This document shows positions 18,510 through 27,870 of a DNA stretch of 64,000 bases, piece by piece; the first letter of the stretch is position 1, and every line of letters starts with the position of its first letter. Made by a program: the position numbers and the translations under genes. The notes below the pieces were generated by a model. That model saw nothing but the letters and a program-made list of their open reading frames with translations. It ran no database searches and was not told where the DNA came from. This DNA comes from Rhodocyclaceae bacterium (lineage in GTDB: Bacteria > Pseudomonadota > Gammaproteobacteria > Burkholderiales > Rhodocyclaceae). The stretch spans positions 1,798,001 to 1,862,000 of the forward strand of contig JADJEF010000020.1 in assembly GCA_016702335.1 (NCBI GenBank). Reading direction: 5' to 3'.

Positions 18510-19457
18510 ATGAGCGACGATACCCAGCAACCAATAGTCGTCAAGAAGATCAAGAAGGGGGGCGGTGGTGCCCATGGCGGCGCATGGAAGATCGCCTACG
18601 CCGACTTCGTGACGGCCATGATGGCCTTCTTCCTGCTCATGTGGCTGCTTGGCTCTACCGCCCAGGGCGACCTCAAAGGGATCGCCGACTACTTCACCAA
18701 CCCGGTAAAAGTTTCCTTATCGGGCGGCTCCGGGGCGGGTGACGCGACCTCGATCATCCAGGGCGGCGGCATGGATCTGACCTCCACGTTCGGCCAGAAA
18801 AAGCGCGCCGAAAACGAGACGAACAAGAAGCCGACGCTCAAGCAAATGAAGGATGCCTTCGAGAAGTCGGAAAAAGAAATGCTTGCCGGGCTCAAGGCGA
18901 GTATGGAAGCCATCATCGAAGCCACCCCCAGTCTGGCCCCGTTCAAGAACCAACTGCTTCTCGATCTGACCACCGAAGGGCTGCGCATCCAGATCGTTGA
19001 CGAAAAATCGCGCCCTATGTTTGATTCGGCCAGTTCCGAGCTCAAGCCTTACACCAAAGACATTCTGCGCAATATCGGCGCGATTCTTAACAAGGTGGAA
19101 AACCGCATCAGCCTTTCCGGGCATACCGACGCCCAGCCCTATGCCGGGGGTGCCTTCGGCTTTGGCAACTGGGAATTGTCGACCAATCGCGCCAACGCCT
19201 CGCGCCGTGAACTGGTGGCGGGTGGGCTGGATGGCGAGAAGGTGATGCGTGTGGTCGGCTTGTCGTCTACCGTACTTTTTGCCCCCGACGATCCCTACAG
19301 CGCCGTTAATCGCCGCATCAGTATCGTGGTTTTGAACAAGCGCACCGAAGAGGCCATCATGGCCGACGGGCGTAGTACCGAAATCACCGAGAGCACCGAT
19401 GTCACGCCCGAAATGCTGCAAGAGGGTGGTGCGCAGGCCCCTGCCGCAAAACCTTGA
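18510..19457 (+). CDS. motB: flagellar motor stator protein MotB
   Basis: 315 residues. One N-terminal membrane helix carries the proton-binding Asp32 in AYADFVTAMMAFFLLMW. A plug and linker region and an OmpA-like peptidoglycan-binding domain follow (SLSGHTDAQPY, NWELSTNRANASRREL, NRRISIVVL). It anchors the MotA channel to the cell wall. ATG at 18510 lies 68 bases after motA. Confidence 0.95.
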   Translation: MSDDTQQPIVVKKIKKGGGGAHGGAWKIAYADFVTAMMAFFLLMWLLGSTAQGDLKGIADYFTNPVKVSLSGGSGAGDATSIIQGGGMDLTSTFGQKKRAENETNKKPTLKQMKDAFEKSEKEMLAGLKASMEAIIEATPSLAPFKNQLLLDLTTEGLRIQIVDEKSRPMFDSASSELKPYTKDILRNIGAILNKVENRISLSGHTDAQPYAGGAFGFGNWELSTNRANASRRELVAGGLDGEKVMRVVGLSSTVLFAPDDPYSAVNRRISIVVLNKRTEEAIMADGRSTEITESTDVTPEMLQEGGAQAPAAKP

Positions 19458-19566
19458 ATGGGTGCATGGTGGAGCGACCCTGTGCTTTCCACGCACGGCA
19501 CCTGATATCAGGAGCCCAGACCGATCTCTGTCTGGCTCAAAATAATCCAATCAATAGCGGAGCGCC

Positions 19567-20790
19567 ATGAAGTCACTCACAAAACTTTCATTCTGGGCGG
19601 GCATCGCCTGGGCGCTGCTATTGGCCGGTGCGGCAGGCATGTTCGCGCCCGAGCAGTTTGGTCACGCTGGCTGGGTCGTCGTGGTGCTGGCGGGTGCCGG
19701 TTGGCATGCGATTTACGCCACCGTCGCGCGTAGCGAAACACTGGCAGAGCTGCAGGCCGGTAATGCCAAAAGCAAGGCCGAAGAAAGTGCGCTGATGGGC
19801 GAGTTTCAGGTCCTTCTCGATGAGTGCAACAAGCAGTTCAGCAGCCAGTTTCAGGCGGCCCGTGGCGAACTGGTTCGCGTACAGTCACTGCTCAGTGGCG
19901 CCATCGAGTCGCTGACCGAAAGTTTTTCCGGAATGCATGCCCAGACTACGCGCCAGATCGAGCTGACCTTGTCGGTCACTACCGGTAGTGGCGAAAACCC
20001 ACAGCAGTTCGACGAGTTTGTCACCAATACTGCGGGCGTCATGCAAAAAGTGGTCGATAGCGTAGTCACCAACAGCAAGCTCGGTATGGAACTGGTCGAA
20101 CTGACCGACAGCATTGCCCAGAGCACGCAAAACGTGCAGAGCATTCTTTCCGAGATTGGTTCCATCGCCAAGCAGACCAATTTGCTGGCGCTCAATGCCG
20201 CCATCGAGGCGGCACGCGCCGGCGAAGCGGGCCGTGGGTTTGCCGTGGTGGCCGACGAGGTGCGTGATCTCTCGGCCCGAACCACCAGCTTCAGCCAGCA
20301 AATCAGCACCCTGATGATGGGTATGCAGGGTGCCGTACGGCAGACCGAGCATGCGATTCAGGCGATGGCCGGTCAGGACATGACCTTTGCCCTCGAATCG
20401 AAAAGCCATGTCGAGGAAATCATCAGCACCATTGAAGCGCAGAACCGTGGGCGGCTTGACGCTATTGGCAAACTGGCGACCAGTGCGCATGGGGTCGAGA
20501 AGCAGGTCAATCAGGCCATCACAGCGCTCCAGTTTCAAGACCTGGTGTCGCAGTTGATTGGCCATGTGCACAAGCGAATTGATGCGCTCGATGGTGTCGT
20601 CGCGCATCTGGGCGGGCTGGCGCGGGCGCTCAATGAAGATGCCAGCACGGCCGATGCCCGCACGGCGTTGGCGCAGCTGGCCGCCGAGACCAGACACGTG
20701 GCCACCAGTTTGCAGAGCATGGCGGCAAAGACCGAGCACAATCCGGTCGGGCAAAAAGCCATGCACGACGGTGACGTCGAACTGTTTTAG
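19567..20790 (+). CDS. methyl-accepting chemotaxis protein lacking a large sensor domain
   Basis: 407 residues. Two close N-terminal membrane helices (about 9-26 and 33-50) leave almost no periplasmic part. The rest is a cytoplasmic coiled coil with the receptor hairpin tip (AKQTNLLALNAAIEAARAG, about 200-230). The C-terminal GDVELF is the same as that of CheD in this window (32601-32618) and differs from the WEEF tail of the two larger receptors, so its partner may be different. ATG at 19567. It lies between motB and cheY, a usual place for a receptor that signals to the adjacent kinase. Confidence 0.85.
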   Translation: MKSLTKLSFWAGIAWALLLAGAAGMFAPEQFGHAGWVVVVLAGAGWHAIYATVARSETLAELQAGNAKSKAEESALMGEFQVLLDECNKQFSSQFQAARGELVRVQSLLSGAIESLTESFSGMHAQTTRQIELTLSVTTGSGENPQQFDEFVTNTAGVMQKVVDSVVTNSKLGMELVELTDSIAQSTQNVQSILSEIGSIAKQTNLLALNAAIEAARAGEAGRGFAVVADEVRDLSARTTSFSQQISTLMMGMQGAVRQTEHAIQAMAGQDMTFALESKSHVEEIISTIEAQNRGRLDAIGKLATSAHGVEKQVNQAITALQFQDLVSQLIGHVHKRIDALDGVVAHLGGLARALNEDASTADARTALAQLAAETRHVATSLQSMAAKTEHNPVGQKAMHDGDVELF

Positions 20791-20847
20791 TGTTTAATCG
20801 CACGATTCAAAATTGCTTGCTTCAGGCAAATCCAGGAGGGGAGTTTT

Positions 20848-21213
20848 ATGGCAAAGTCGATTCTCGCGGTTGATGATTCCGCATCCATTCGCCAGATGGT
20901 TTCGTTCACTCTGAAAAGCTCGGGGTATGAAGTCACTGAAGCGGTCGATGGGATGGATGGTCTGGACAAGGCCAAGGCGAAGTCTTTCAATCTCATTCTT
21001 ACCGACCAGAACATGCCGCGCATGGACGGTCTGACGCTCATCAAGTCACTGCGCGCCCTGCCGCAGTACAAGAGCGTGCCGATCCTGATGCTGACTACCG
21101 AGTCATCCGATGCCATGAAAGGCCAGGGCAAGGCGGCAGGGGCCACCGGCTGGCTGGTCAAGCCCTTCGATCCGCAGAAGCTGATCGAAGTCGTCAAAAA
21201 GGTCATTGGCTGA
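20848..21213 (+). CDS. CheY-like single-domain response regulator
   Basis: 121 residues forming one receiver domain, with the acidic pair Asp9-Asp10, phospho-acceptor Asp53 in LTDQNMPRMDG, Thr in MLTTES and Lys in VKPFD. It would take phosphate from the adjacent CheA1. It is one of two CheY-type genes here; the other (36270) lies with cheZ and cheA2, so this one may be the phosphate sink or an array-specific output. GGAGGGG precedes the ATG at 20848. Confidence 0.93.
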   Translation: MAKSILAVDDSASIRQMVSFTLKSSGYEVTEAVDGMDGLDKAKAKSFNLILTDQNMPRMDGLTLIKSLRALPQYKSVPILMLTTESSDAMKGQGKAAGATGWLVKPFDPQKLIEVVKKVIG

Positions 21214-21284
21214 TTTCAGCCTACCCCTGGTGTCCGGGTTTTCTCGGTGCCATGAAATGAACCGTAAACTCTGACGGAGGTGCC

Positions 21285-23620
21285 ATGTCCATCGACATGA
21301 GTCAGTTCTATCAGGTGTTCTTCGAGGAAGCTCAAGAACACCTGGCGAGCATGGAGTCCCTGCTGCTGGATCTGGATGTCGCCAATCCTGATCCCGAGCA
21401 ACTCAATGCCATTTTTCGTGCCGCGCACTCGATCAAGGGCTCGAGCGGCACGTTTGGCTTCACCGACCTGCAGGATGTGACCCACATCCTCGAGAATCTG
21501 CTCGATCGCATCCGTAAGAGCGAGCTCGCGCTGCGCAGCGAGATGATCGATGCCTTTCTCGATGCCGGTGATGTGCTCAAGGGATTGCTCGCCGCTCACC
21601 GCGGCGAAGGTCCGGCAGACCCCTCGCAGGTGGCGACGATATGTGCGCGGCTCAAGCAACTGACCGCTGACGAAGGCAGCGCGGGGGATGTCTCTGCGGT
21701 GGTGGCGAAGGGCAAGGCGGCGGCTGGCAGCGATTCCTGGCGGGTTAGTTTCATCATTGACCAGACCGGCGATGCGGCGGCGACCACCGTTGAAAACCTG
21801 GTGGCCGAACTGGCCGCCCACTGGCCGGTACGCATTGTTGGCCGGCCGGCGGCAGCCGGCGGGCGCTGGACGCTCGAGGTCGGCGTTGCCGCCGACCCGG
21901 AGATCGTGCGCGGCATGCTGGATTTCGTCGCGCGCAGCGACAGCATTCGTATTGGCGACACCGCCAGCGCGGATGATGCCGGGGGTGCGTTCGGCTTTTT
22001 TGACAACGACAGCGGTGCCGTCGCGGGCAGCAGTGCCCCCGCCGATGAGGGCTTTGGCTTTTTTGACGACTTGCCGGAGGTTCCCGGTGCGGCTGCGACC
22101 CCGGTGGCTGAAGTGGCTGCCGCACCTGCGACCGACCCCGGCTACGGATTCTTTACGGATGAACCGGTACCTGTCAGTGCGGCGGTTTCAGGAACCCCCC
22201 CAAGCTGGCGGCGAGCGCCGGTAGCGAGGGCGATGGCTTCGGCTTCTTTGTCGATGTACCGGCACCCCAGGCAGCCACAGTGGCTGCGGTGGCTGCGGTG
22301 GCAGCGGTGGCGACCGCGCAGGAAGCCAGTTCTGGTGCCAGCGTTTCTGCACCTGCCACCATGGCAGCGAGCAAGGCGCATGGGGAGTCCGACAAGCCGG
22401 CCGTCGACCGCCGGGCCAAGGCCGAGGCCGGCGACACCACGATCCGTGTCGGCGTCGACAAGGTCGATCAGTTGATCAATCTGGTGGGCGAACTGGTGAT
22501 TACCCAGGCCATGCTGGCGCAGTCGGCGCAGGGCGTTGATCCGGTCGTGTTCGAGCGCCTGCACAATGGCCTGGCGCAACTCGAACGCAATACCCGCGAT
22601 CTGCAGGAAACCGTGATGTCGATCCGCATGATGCCGATGTCTGTGGTCTTCTCGCGCTTTCCGCGCGTGGTGCGCGATCTTTCCCAGAAGCTGGGCAAAA
22701 AGGTCGAGCTCAAGACCTCGGGCGAATCGACTGAACTGGACAAGAGTCTGATCGAGCGCATTACCGACCCGCTCACTCACCTGATTCGCAACAGCCTCGA
22801 TCACGGCATCGAGATGCCCGAAGATCGACAGGCCAAGGGCAAGCAGGAGATCGGCACCATCACCCTCAAGGCCTACCAGCAAAGCGGCAATATCGTCATT
22901 GAAGTCGGTGACGACGGTGCCGGACTCAATCGCGACAAAATTCTTTCCAAAGCGAAAGAAAAAGGGCTGCCCGTCCATGACCAGATGTCGGATGCCGATG
23001 TCTGGATGCTGATCTTCGAAGCCGGCTTTTCTACCGCCGACCAGATTACCGAGGTCTCCGGTCGTGGCGTCGGCATGGACGTAGTCAAGCGCAACATTGC
23101 CGCGATGGGCGGGCGGGTCGAAATCAGTTCCATGACCGGCATCGGCACGCGCATGACTGTCAAGCTGCCGCTCACTCTGGCCATTCTCGACGGCATGTCG
23201 GTCGCGGCGGGCAAAGAAACCTACATCATCCCGCTGGGTTATGTCATCGAGTCGCTGCAGGCCGAGAAGGGCATGATCAAGAGTGTATCGGGTGTGGAAA
23301 AGCTGGTGCAGGTGCGCGACGAGTATCTGCCAGTGATCGCGCTCTACGAGCTATTCAAGATCCCCGGCACGATTACCCGACTCGACGAAGGCATCCTGAT
23401 CGTGGTCGAGGTCGACGGCACCAAGGCGGCGCTGTTTGTCGACAGCCTGGTGGGCCAGCACCAGGTCGTGATCAAGAGCCTTGAAGCCAACTACCGCAAA
23501 GTCAACGGCATTGGCGGCGCGACCATCATGGGTGATGGCCACGTCGCGCTGATTCTCGATGTCGTGGCGCTGGTGCAAATGGCGCGCAGCACCCTGCCCA
23601 GTCTTTCTAAAGCCGCCTGA
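21285..23620 (+). pseudogene. cheA: chemotaxis kinase CheA1, split by a frameshift in a C7 tract
   Basis: The N-terminal frame (21285 on) has the Hpt domain with phospho-His48 (AAHSIKGSSG). It runs through a linker that repeats GFGFF-type motifs, then derails after residue ~304. The remaining domains, the dimerisation region VDQLINLVGELVITQ, the ATPase (SLDHGIEMPE, DDGAGLN, GRGVGMDVVK) and the CheW-like regulatory domain, are in a different frame. One more C in the C7 tract (22195-22201) would join them into a protein of about 778 residues, and it would restore a fourth GFGFF motif right after the break. So the gene is either really broken, phase-variable, translated by frameshifting, or misread in sequencing. 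The downstream frame alone has an internal ATG at 22280. CheA2 at 37761 is intact. Confidence 0.85.
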
Positions 23621-23661
23621 TCCATTCCATAGCGAATACACCCCGAACCAAGGAGATTTCA

Positions 23662-24159
23662 ATGGTCACAGACAACAAAGCCGGCGTCACCGACGAAGGC
23701 GGCTTCGCTCAGGAATACCTCACCTTCACGCTGGGTCCTGAGGAATATGCCATCGACATCCTCAAGGTGCAGGAAATTCGTGGTTACGAGAGCCCGACCA
23801 CGATTGCCAATGCCCCCGATTTTCTGAAGGGCGTGATCAACCTGCGCGGCACCATCGTGCCTATCGTCGACATGCGCATCAAGTTCAATGTCGGCAAGAT
23901 CGAGTACACCCCCTTTACCGTGGTCATCATTCTGTCGCTGGGCAAGCGGGTCGTCGGCATCGTGGTGGATAGCGTTTCGGACGTGACCATGTTGCGTTCC
24001 GACCAGATTCGCCCAGCGCCCGAGTTCGCCGCTACCGTCGATACCAAATACATCAACGGGCTGGGTACGCTGGGTGAGCGCATGCTGATCGTGGTCGACA
24101 TTCAGCGCCTGATGCTCTCGAGCGAGATGGCATTGGTCGATGAGGCCATCGCCGCCTAA
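23662..24159 (+). CDS. cheW: chemotaxis adaptor protein CheW
   Basis: 165 residues with a single CheW domain (EYLTFTLGPEEYAIDILKVQEIRGYE, APDFLKGVINLRGTIVPIVDMR). It links receptors to CheA in the array. It follows cheA1 by 41 bases, with AAGGAG upstream of ATG 23662, so it is part of the cheY-cheA1-cheW-mcp block. A dispersed repeat begins ten bases after its stop. Confidence 0.95.
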   Translation: MVTDNKAGVTDEGGFAQEYLTFTLGPEEYAIDILKVQEIRGYESPTTIANAPDFLKGVINLRGTIVPIVDMRIKFNVGKIEYTPFTVVIILSLGKRVVGIVVDSVSDVTMLRSDQIRPAPEFAATVDTKYINGLGTLGERMLIVVDIQRLMLSSEMALVDEAIAA

Positions 24160-24169
24160 TGGCCCTCAT

Positions 24170-24196
24170 CCCCAAGTCGGCGCTGGCAACACGGCG
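24170..24196 (+). repeat. dispersed 27-bp repeat, copy 6
   Basis: CCCC, invariant core, CAAC, ACGGCG; ten bases after the cheW stop, in the gap before the receptor gene. Confidence 0.88.
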
Positions 24197-24286
24197 CTTG
24201 CTGACTAACAGCGGCAGGCGAGCAGCCGGAGCGCAAGCCGACGGGGCTGCGTGACGACATTACGATGAAGATAAGCGGAAGAGACC

Positions 24287-27200
24287 ATGGGATTACTAAA
24301 GCGCATTGACACACTGCAACTCACCACCAAAATGGCGCTGCTCGGCCTGCTGGCCCTGGTGCTATTTGCAATTCCCACCTATCTGGCACAGCAGACGCTG
24401 CAAGCCGGTATTGCGGTGGCCCAACTGGAGCGGGATGGCATGGCACCCATGCGCGACCTGCTGGGCGCGGTCAAGGTCATGCAGGAACATCGCGGGCTGA
24501 GTGCGCGCGTCCTTGGCGGCGATGCAGCTGCCGCATCCGCACGCAGCGCCAAGCAGGGCGAGGTCAGCGCGGCCCTGAATAAAGCCAGTGCCACCTTTGC
24601 CGCCGGCATCGCCGGTAGTCCGCTGGAAAAAGTCTGGCAGGACATCCAGTCAGACTGGAAGATGCTCGCGGGTGAGGTGGGCGCAGGAAGCATCAGCCCG
24701 CCCGATGCCTTCAGCCGCCATACCCAACTGGTGGCAGCCAGCCTCGATCTGCTCGATCTGATGGCCGATTTCTACGGGCATTCGTATGACCCGGCGGCCA
24801 ATACCTACCACCTCATCATCGGGGCCTTGCTCAACCAGCCACGCCTGATCGAGTCTTTGGCGCAACTGCGCGGCAAGGGCGCGGCGGTTCTGACAGCCAA
24901 AGAACTTTCAGTGTCCGAGCGGGCGTTACTGGTCAGCAATGTAGGTCTCGCCGAAAGTGCGTTCAAAGACATGTCGAAAAACCTGCACAAGGCCGAGGCG
25001 CTGGATGACACCATCAAGTCGGCACTGGGGTCCTTGGTGAGTGAGGCGGACAGAGATACGTCTGGCGCCATCGCGCTGACCCGCTCGCAGATCATTGATG
25101 CATCAAGTCTGACGGCCGACCCGGCTGCCTATTTTTCCGCGATGACCAAGCCCATAAACCAGCTGATCGAGCTCAACGGCAAGGCCATCAACATTCTTTC
25201 CGACGCCCTGGACAGGCGCATCGAGGAATCGCGCATGGCGATGTATTGGCTGCTTGCCGAGGTGATCGGCATGGCAGTGTTGGCCGCCCTGTTCGGTGCC
25301 TTCGTAGTGCGTTCCATTCAGCGGGGCATGAGCCAGGCGGTGAGCGTAGCCCAAGCCATTACCGACGGGCGTCTCGACAACGCCATCGATGCCAGCGGCA
25401 CCAACGAGAGCGCCCAGATGATGGCGGCACTGGAAAAGATGCAGTCCGGGCTGCGCGAGCAGATCGAAAAGGATCGCGCCGCGGCCGCCGAAATGCTGCG
25501 CATCAAGATTGCGCTCGACAATGCAAGCACCGGGGTCATGATTGCCGATCCGCAACGCACCATCATCTATTGCAACGGCGCGGTGCAAAAAATTCTCAAG
25601 GAAGCCGAAGCCGATATCCGCAAAGTAATACCCGCCTTCAATGCCGAACGACTGGTGGGTCAGAACATTGATCAATTCCATAAAAATCCGGCACATCAGG
25701 CTGGCTTATTGAGCAAGTTGAATCAAACCTATTCGGCCGACCTCGCGATAGGCCGCCGCCGGATGCAGGTGGTGGCCAACCCGGTGATTGACGCGCAGGG
25801 GCAGCGCCTGGGCTCGGTCGCGGAGTGGAAAGATCGCACCGAGGAACTCAACCGGCAGGAAGCCGACGCACGGGTTGCCGCCGAGAACCTGCGCGTGCGC
25901 ATGGCGCTGGATACCGTCAACACCCCCGTGCGCATTGCCGATAACGACGGCAAGGTGATCTACGCCAATCAGGAGTTGTTGACCGTGCTCCGGCGCATTG
26001 AAAGCACTCTCAGGAAGCAGAATCCGCAGTTTTCGGTCGAGGGCTTTGTCGGCAGCAGCATCGGCAATCTCTACGGCGACCCGGACGCGGCGCTAAGGCG
26101 CCTGGCCGGTATTACCACCACGGTGGATACCGTGATGGATATCGGCGGACGCACCTTCCGTGTCGTGACAACGCCCGTGCTCAATGCGCAAGGCGAGCGT
26201 CTGGGCACCGTGGGTGAGTGGCAGGATCGTACCGACCAGATCGCCGCAGAAAGAGAAATCGCCGCGCTGGTAGCGGCCGCTGCGAGCGGCGATCTGACCC
26301 AGCGCTTGAGTGTCGAAGGCAAGACCGGCTTTTATGCGACGATGGCCGACGGCTTGAACCAGTTGGTCGGAACCACTCAGGACGCGCTGGACGCCACCCT
26401 GCGCGTACTTGCGCGCGTCGCCCAGGGGGATCTGACGCAGACCGTCGAGGCCGAACTGGGCGGCACTTTCGGACAACTCAAAGACGATACCAATTCGACC
26501 ATCGAGCGTTTGCGCGAGGTGGTTGGACGGATTACCGAGGCCACCGACCTGATCAATACCGCCGCCAAAGAGATCGCAGCGGGGAACACCGATCTCTCCA
26601 GTCGTACCGAAGAGCAGGCCAGCAGCCTTGAAGAAACCGCGAGCTCGATGGAGGAGCTCAATAGCACCGTCAAGCAAAACGCTGAAAATGCCAACCAGGC
26701 CAATACGCTCGCCCGTACCAGCAACGAGGCGGCGGTCAAGAGCGGGCAGATGGTGCAGCAGATTGTCAGCACCATGACCGGCATTTCGGAAAGCTCGCGC
26801 AAGATTGCCGACATCATCGGCGTAATCGACAGCATTGCCTTCCAGACCAACATACTGGCGTTGAACGCCGCCGTCGAGGCCGCGCGTGCCGGCGAGCAGG
26901 GGCGGGGCTTTGCCGTGGTGGCCACCGAGGTGCGCAACCTTGCCCAGCGCAGTGCCACAGCCGCCAAGGAAATCAAGGAACTCATTGCCGAGAGCAGCGG
27001 CAAGGTCGAAGCGGGCACGCGGCTGGTGGGTCAGGCAGGGGGCTCCATGGATGGGGTAGTGACCAGCTTCCGGCAAGTCGCGGCCTTGGTGACTGATATC
27101 GCCAATGCCAGCCGCGAGCAGTCTGGGGGTATCGAGCAGGTCACGCAGGCCGTGGGCCAGATGGACGAAGTGACGCAGCAAAACGCTGCGCTGGTGGAAG

Positions 27201-27793
27201 AAGCGGCGGCGGCGGCCGAGAGCCTGCAGGAGCAGGCAGCTCAACTGGCGGAGGCGGTGGCGAGCTTTACGCTACAAGAAGGTGCAAGCAAGAACCTTCC
27301 TGGTCGGGCGTTGCGCAGTTTCACCCCGCCGCAGCTGACCCGCAGCGGTTCGGCGGGCAGGTTTGATTTCGAGGCGGCAATGAATGCGCACATGGCATGG
27401 AAAGGACGCCTGAGAGATTTCATTCAAGGCCGGGGCGAGGCGCTGGATCCGGCGGTTATAAGCTGTGACGATCAGTGTGCCTTGGGTAAGTGGATTTATG
27501 GTGATGGGCGTGCGCTTTCCCATCATCGCCATTACGGTGAGTTGAAGCGCCACCATGCGGAGTTTCACCAGTGCGCCGGCGATGTCGTTAAGGCGCAGGT
27601 CGACGGCCAAATCGAGCGTGCGCTTGAGTTGATGAGCAGCCAGTTTGGCTTGAAGACTGCCCAGGTAATCCGCAGTCTTACGGCGCTGCGAGATGCGACG
27701 CAATCGTCCGGTCGGAAAATTGCCCCGGTGTCCGTCTCCGCGAAATCGCAGCCGGTGTTGCCACAGGGTGCTGACGAATGGGAAGAGTTTTAA
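24287..27793 (+). CDS. giant methyl-accepting chemotaxis protein with PAS and CZB domains
   Basis: 1168 residues. A periplasmic sensor region lies between membrane helices at about 15-38 and 318-342. Then come a HAMP-like linker, two PAS-like modules, each ending in an EW-x-DRT motif (about 400-530 and 530-660), a second HAMP-like segment (GDLTQRL, GDLTQTV) and the receptor hairpin with FQTNILALNAAVEAARAG. After the signalling domain comes a chemoreceptor zinc-binding (CZB) domain (about 1030-1140): HMAWKGRLRDFI, a Cys, LGKWIYG and HHAEFH supply the zinc ligands. The C-terminal WEEF is a CheR-docking tail. Its signalling domain is close in DNA sequence to the next receptor, indicating duplication. 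Confidence 0.93.
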   Translation: MGLLKRIDTLQLTTKMALLGLLALVLFAIPTYLAQQTLQAGIAVAQLERDGMAPMRDLLGAVKVMQEHRGLSARVLGGDAAAASARSAKQGEVSAALNKASATFAAGIAGSPLEKVWQDIQSDWKMLAGEVGAGSISPPDAFSRHTQLVAASLDLLDLMADFYGHSYDPAANTYHLIIGALLNQPRLIESLAQLRGKGAAVLTAKELSVSERALLVSNVGLAESAFKDMSKNLHKAEALDDTIKSALGSLVSEADRDTSGAIALTRSQIIDASSLTADPAAYFSAMTKPINQLIELNGKAINILSDALDRRIEESRMAMYWLLAEVIGMAVLAALFGAFVVRSIQRGMSQAVSVAQAITDGRLDNAIDASGTNESAQMMAALEKMQSGLREQIEKDRAAAAEMLRIKIALDNASTGVMIADPQRTIIYCNGAVQKILKEAEADIRKVIPAFNAERLVGQNIDQFHKNPAHQAGLLSKLNQTYSADLAIGRRRMQVVANPVIDAQGQRLGSVAEWKDRTEELNRQEADARVAAENLRVRMALDTVNTPVRIADNDGKVIYANQELLTVLRRIESTLRKQNPQFSVEGFVGSSIGNLYGDPDAALRRLAGITTTVDTVMDIGGRTFRVVTTPVLNAQGERLGTVGEWQDRTDQIAAEREIAALVAAAASGDLTQRLSVEGKTGFYATMADGLNQLVGTTQDALDATLRVLARVAQGDLTQTVEAELGGTFGQLKDDTNSTIERLREVVGRITEATDLINTAAKEIAAGNTDLSSRTEEQASSLEETASSMEELNSTVKQNAENANQANTLARTSNEAAVKSGQMVQQIVSTMTGISESSRKIADIIGVIDSIAFQTNILALNAAVEAARAGEQGRGFAVVATEVRNLAQRSATAAKEIKELIAESSGKVEAGTRLVGQAGGSMDGVVTSFRQVAALVTDIANASREQSGGIEQVTQAVGQMDEVTQQNAALVEEAAAAAESLQEQAAQLAEAVASFTLQEGASKNLPGRALRSFTPPQLTRSGSAGRFDFEAAMNAHMAWKGRLRDFIQGRGEALDPAVISCDDQCALGKWIYGDGRALSHHRHYGELKRHHAEFHQCAGDVVKAQVDGQIERALELMSSQFGLKTAQVIRSLTALRDATQSSGRKIAPVSVSAKSQPVLPQGADEWEEF

Positions 27794-27796
27794 TGT

Positions 27797-27823
27797 CGGC
27801 AAGTCGGCGCTGGTAACACGGCG
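27797..27823 (+). repeat. dispersed 27-bp repeat, copy 7
   Basis: CGGC, invariant core, TAAC, ACGGCG. It starts three bases after the stop of the first giant receptor and precedes the second. Confidence 0.9.
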
Positions 27824-27870
27824 CTCGGCGTTACGAAGATAGACGCAGCATAAATATCAGGAGGAAGCGT

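Noticed and set aside
19500..19545. Hairpin CCAGAC/GTCTGG after motB as a terminator
   Set aside because: The stem is short and there is no T-run; the adjacent genes may be co-transcribed.
26093..27244. Long minus-strand open frame inside the first giant receptor
   Set aside because: An antisense mirror of the repeated coiled coil; the same shadow appears in the second receptor (29959-30906).
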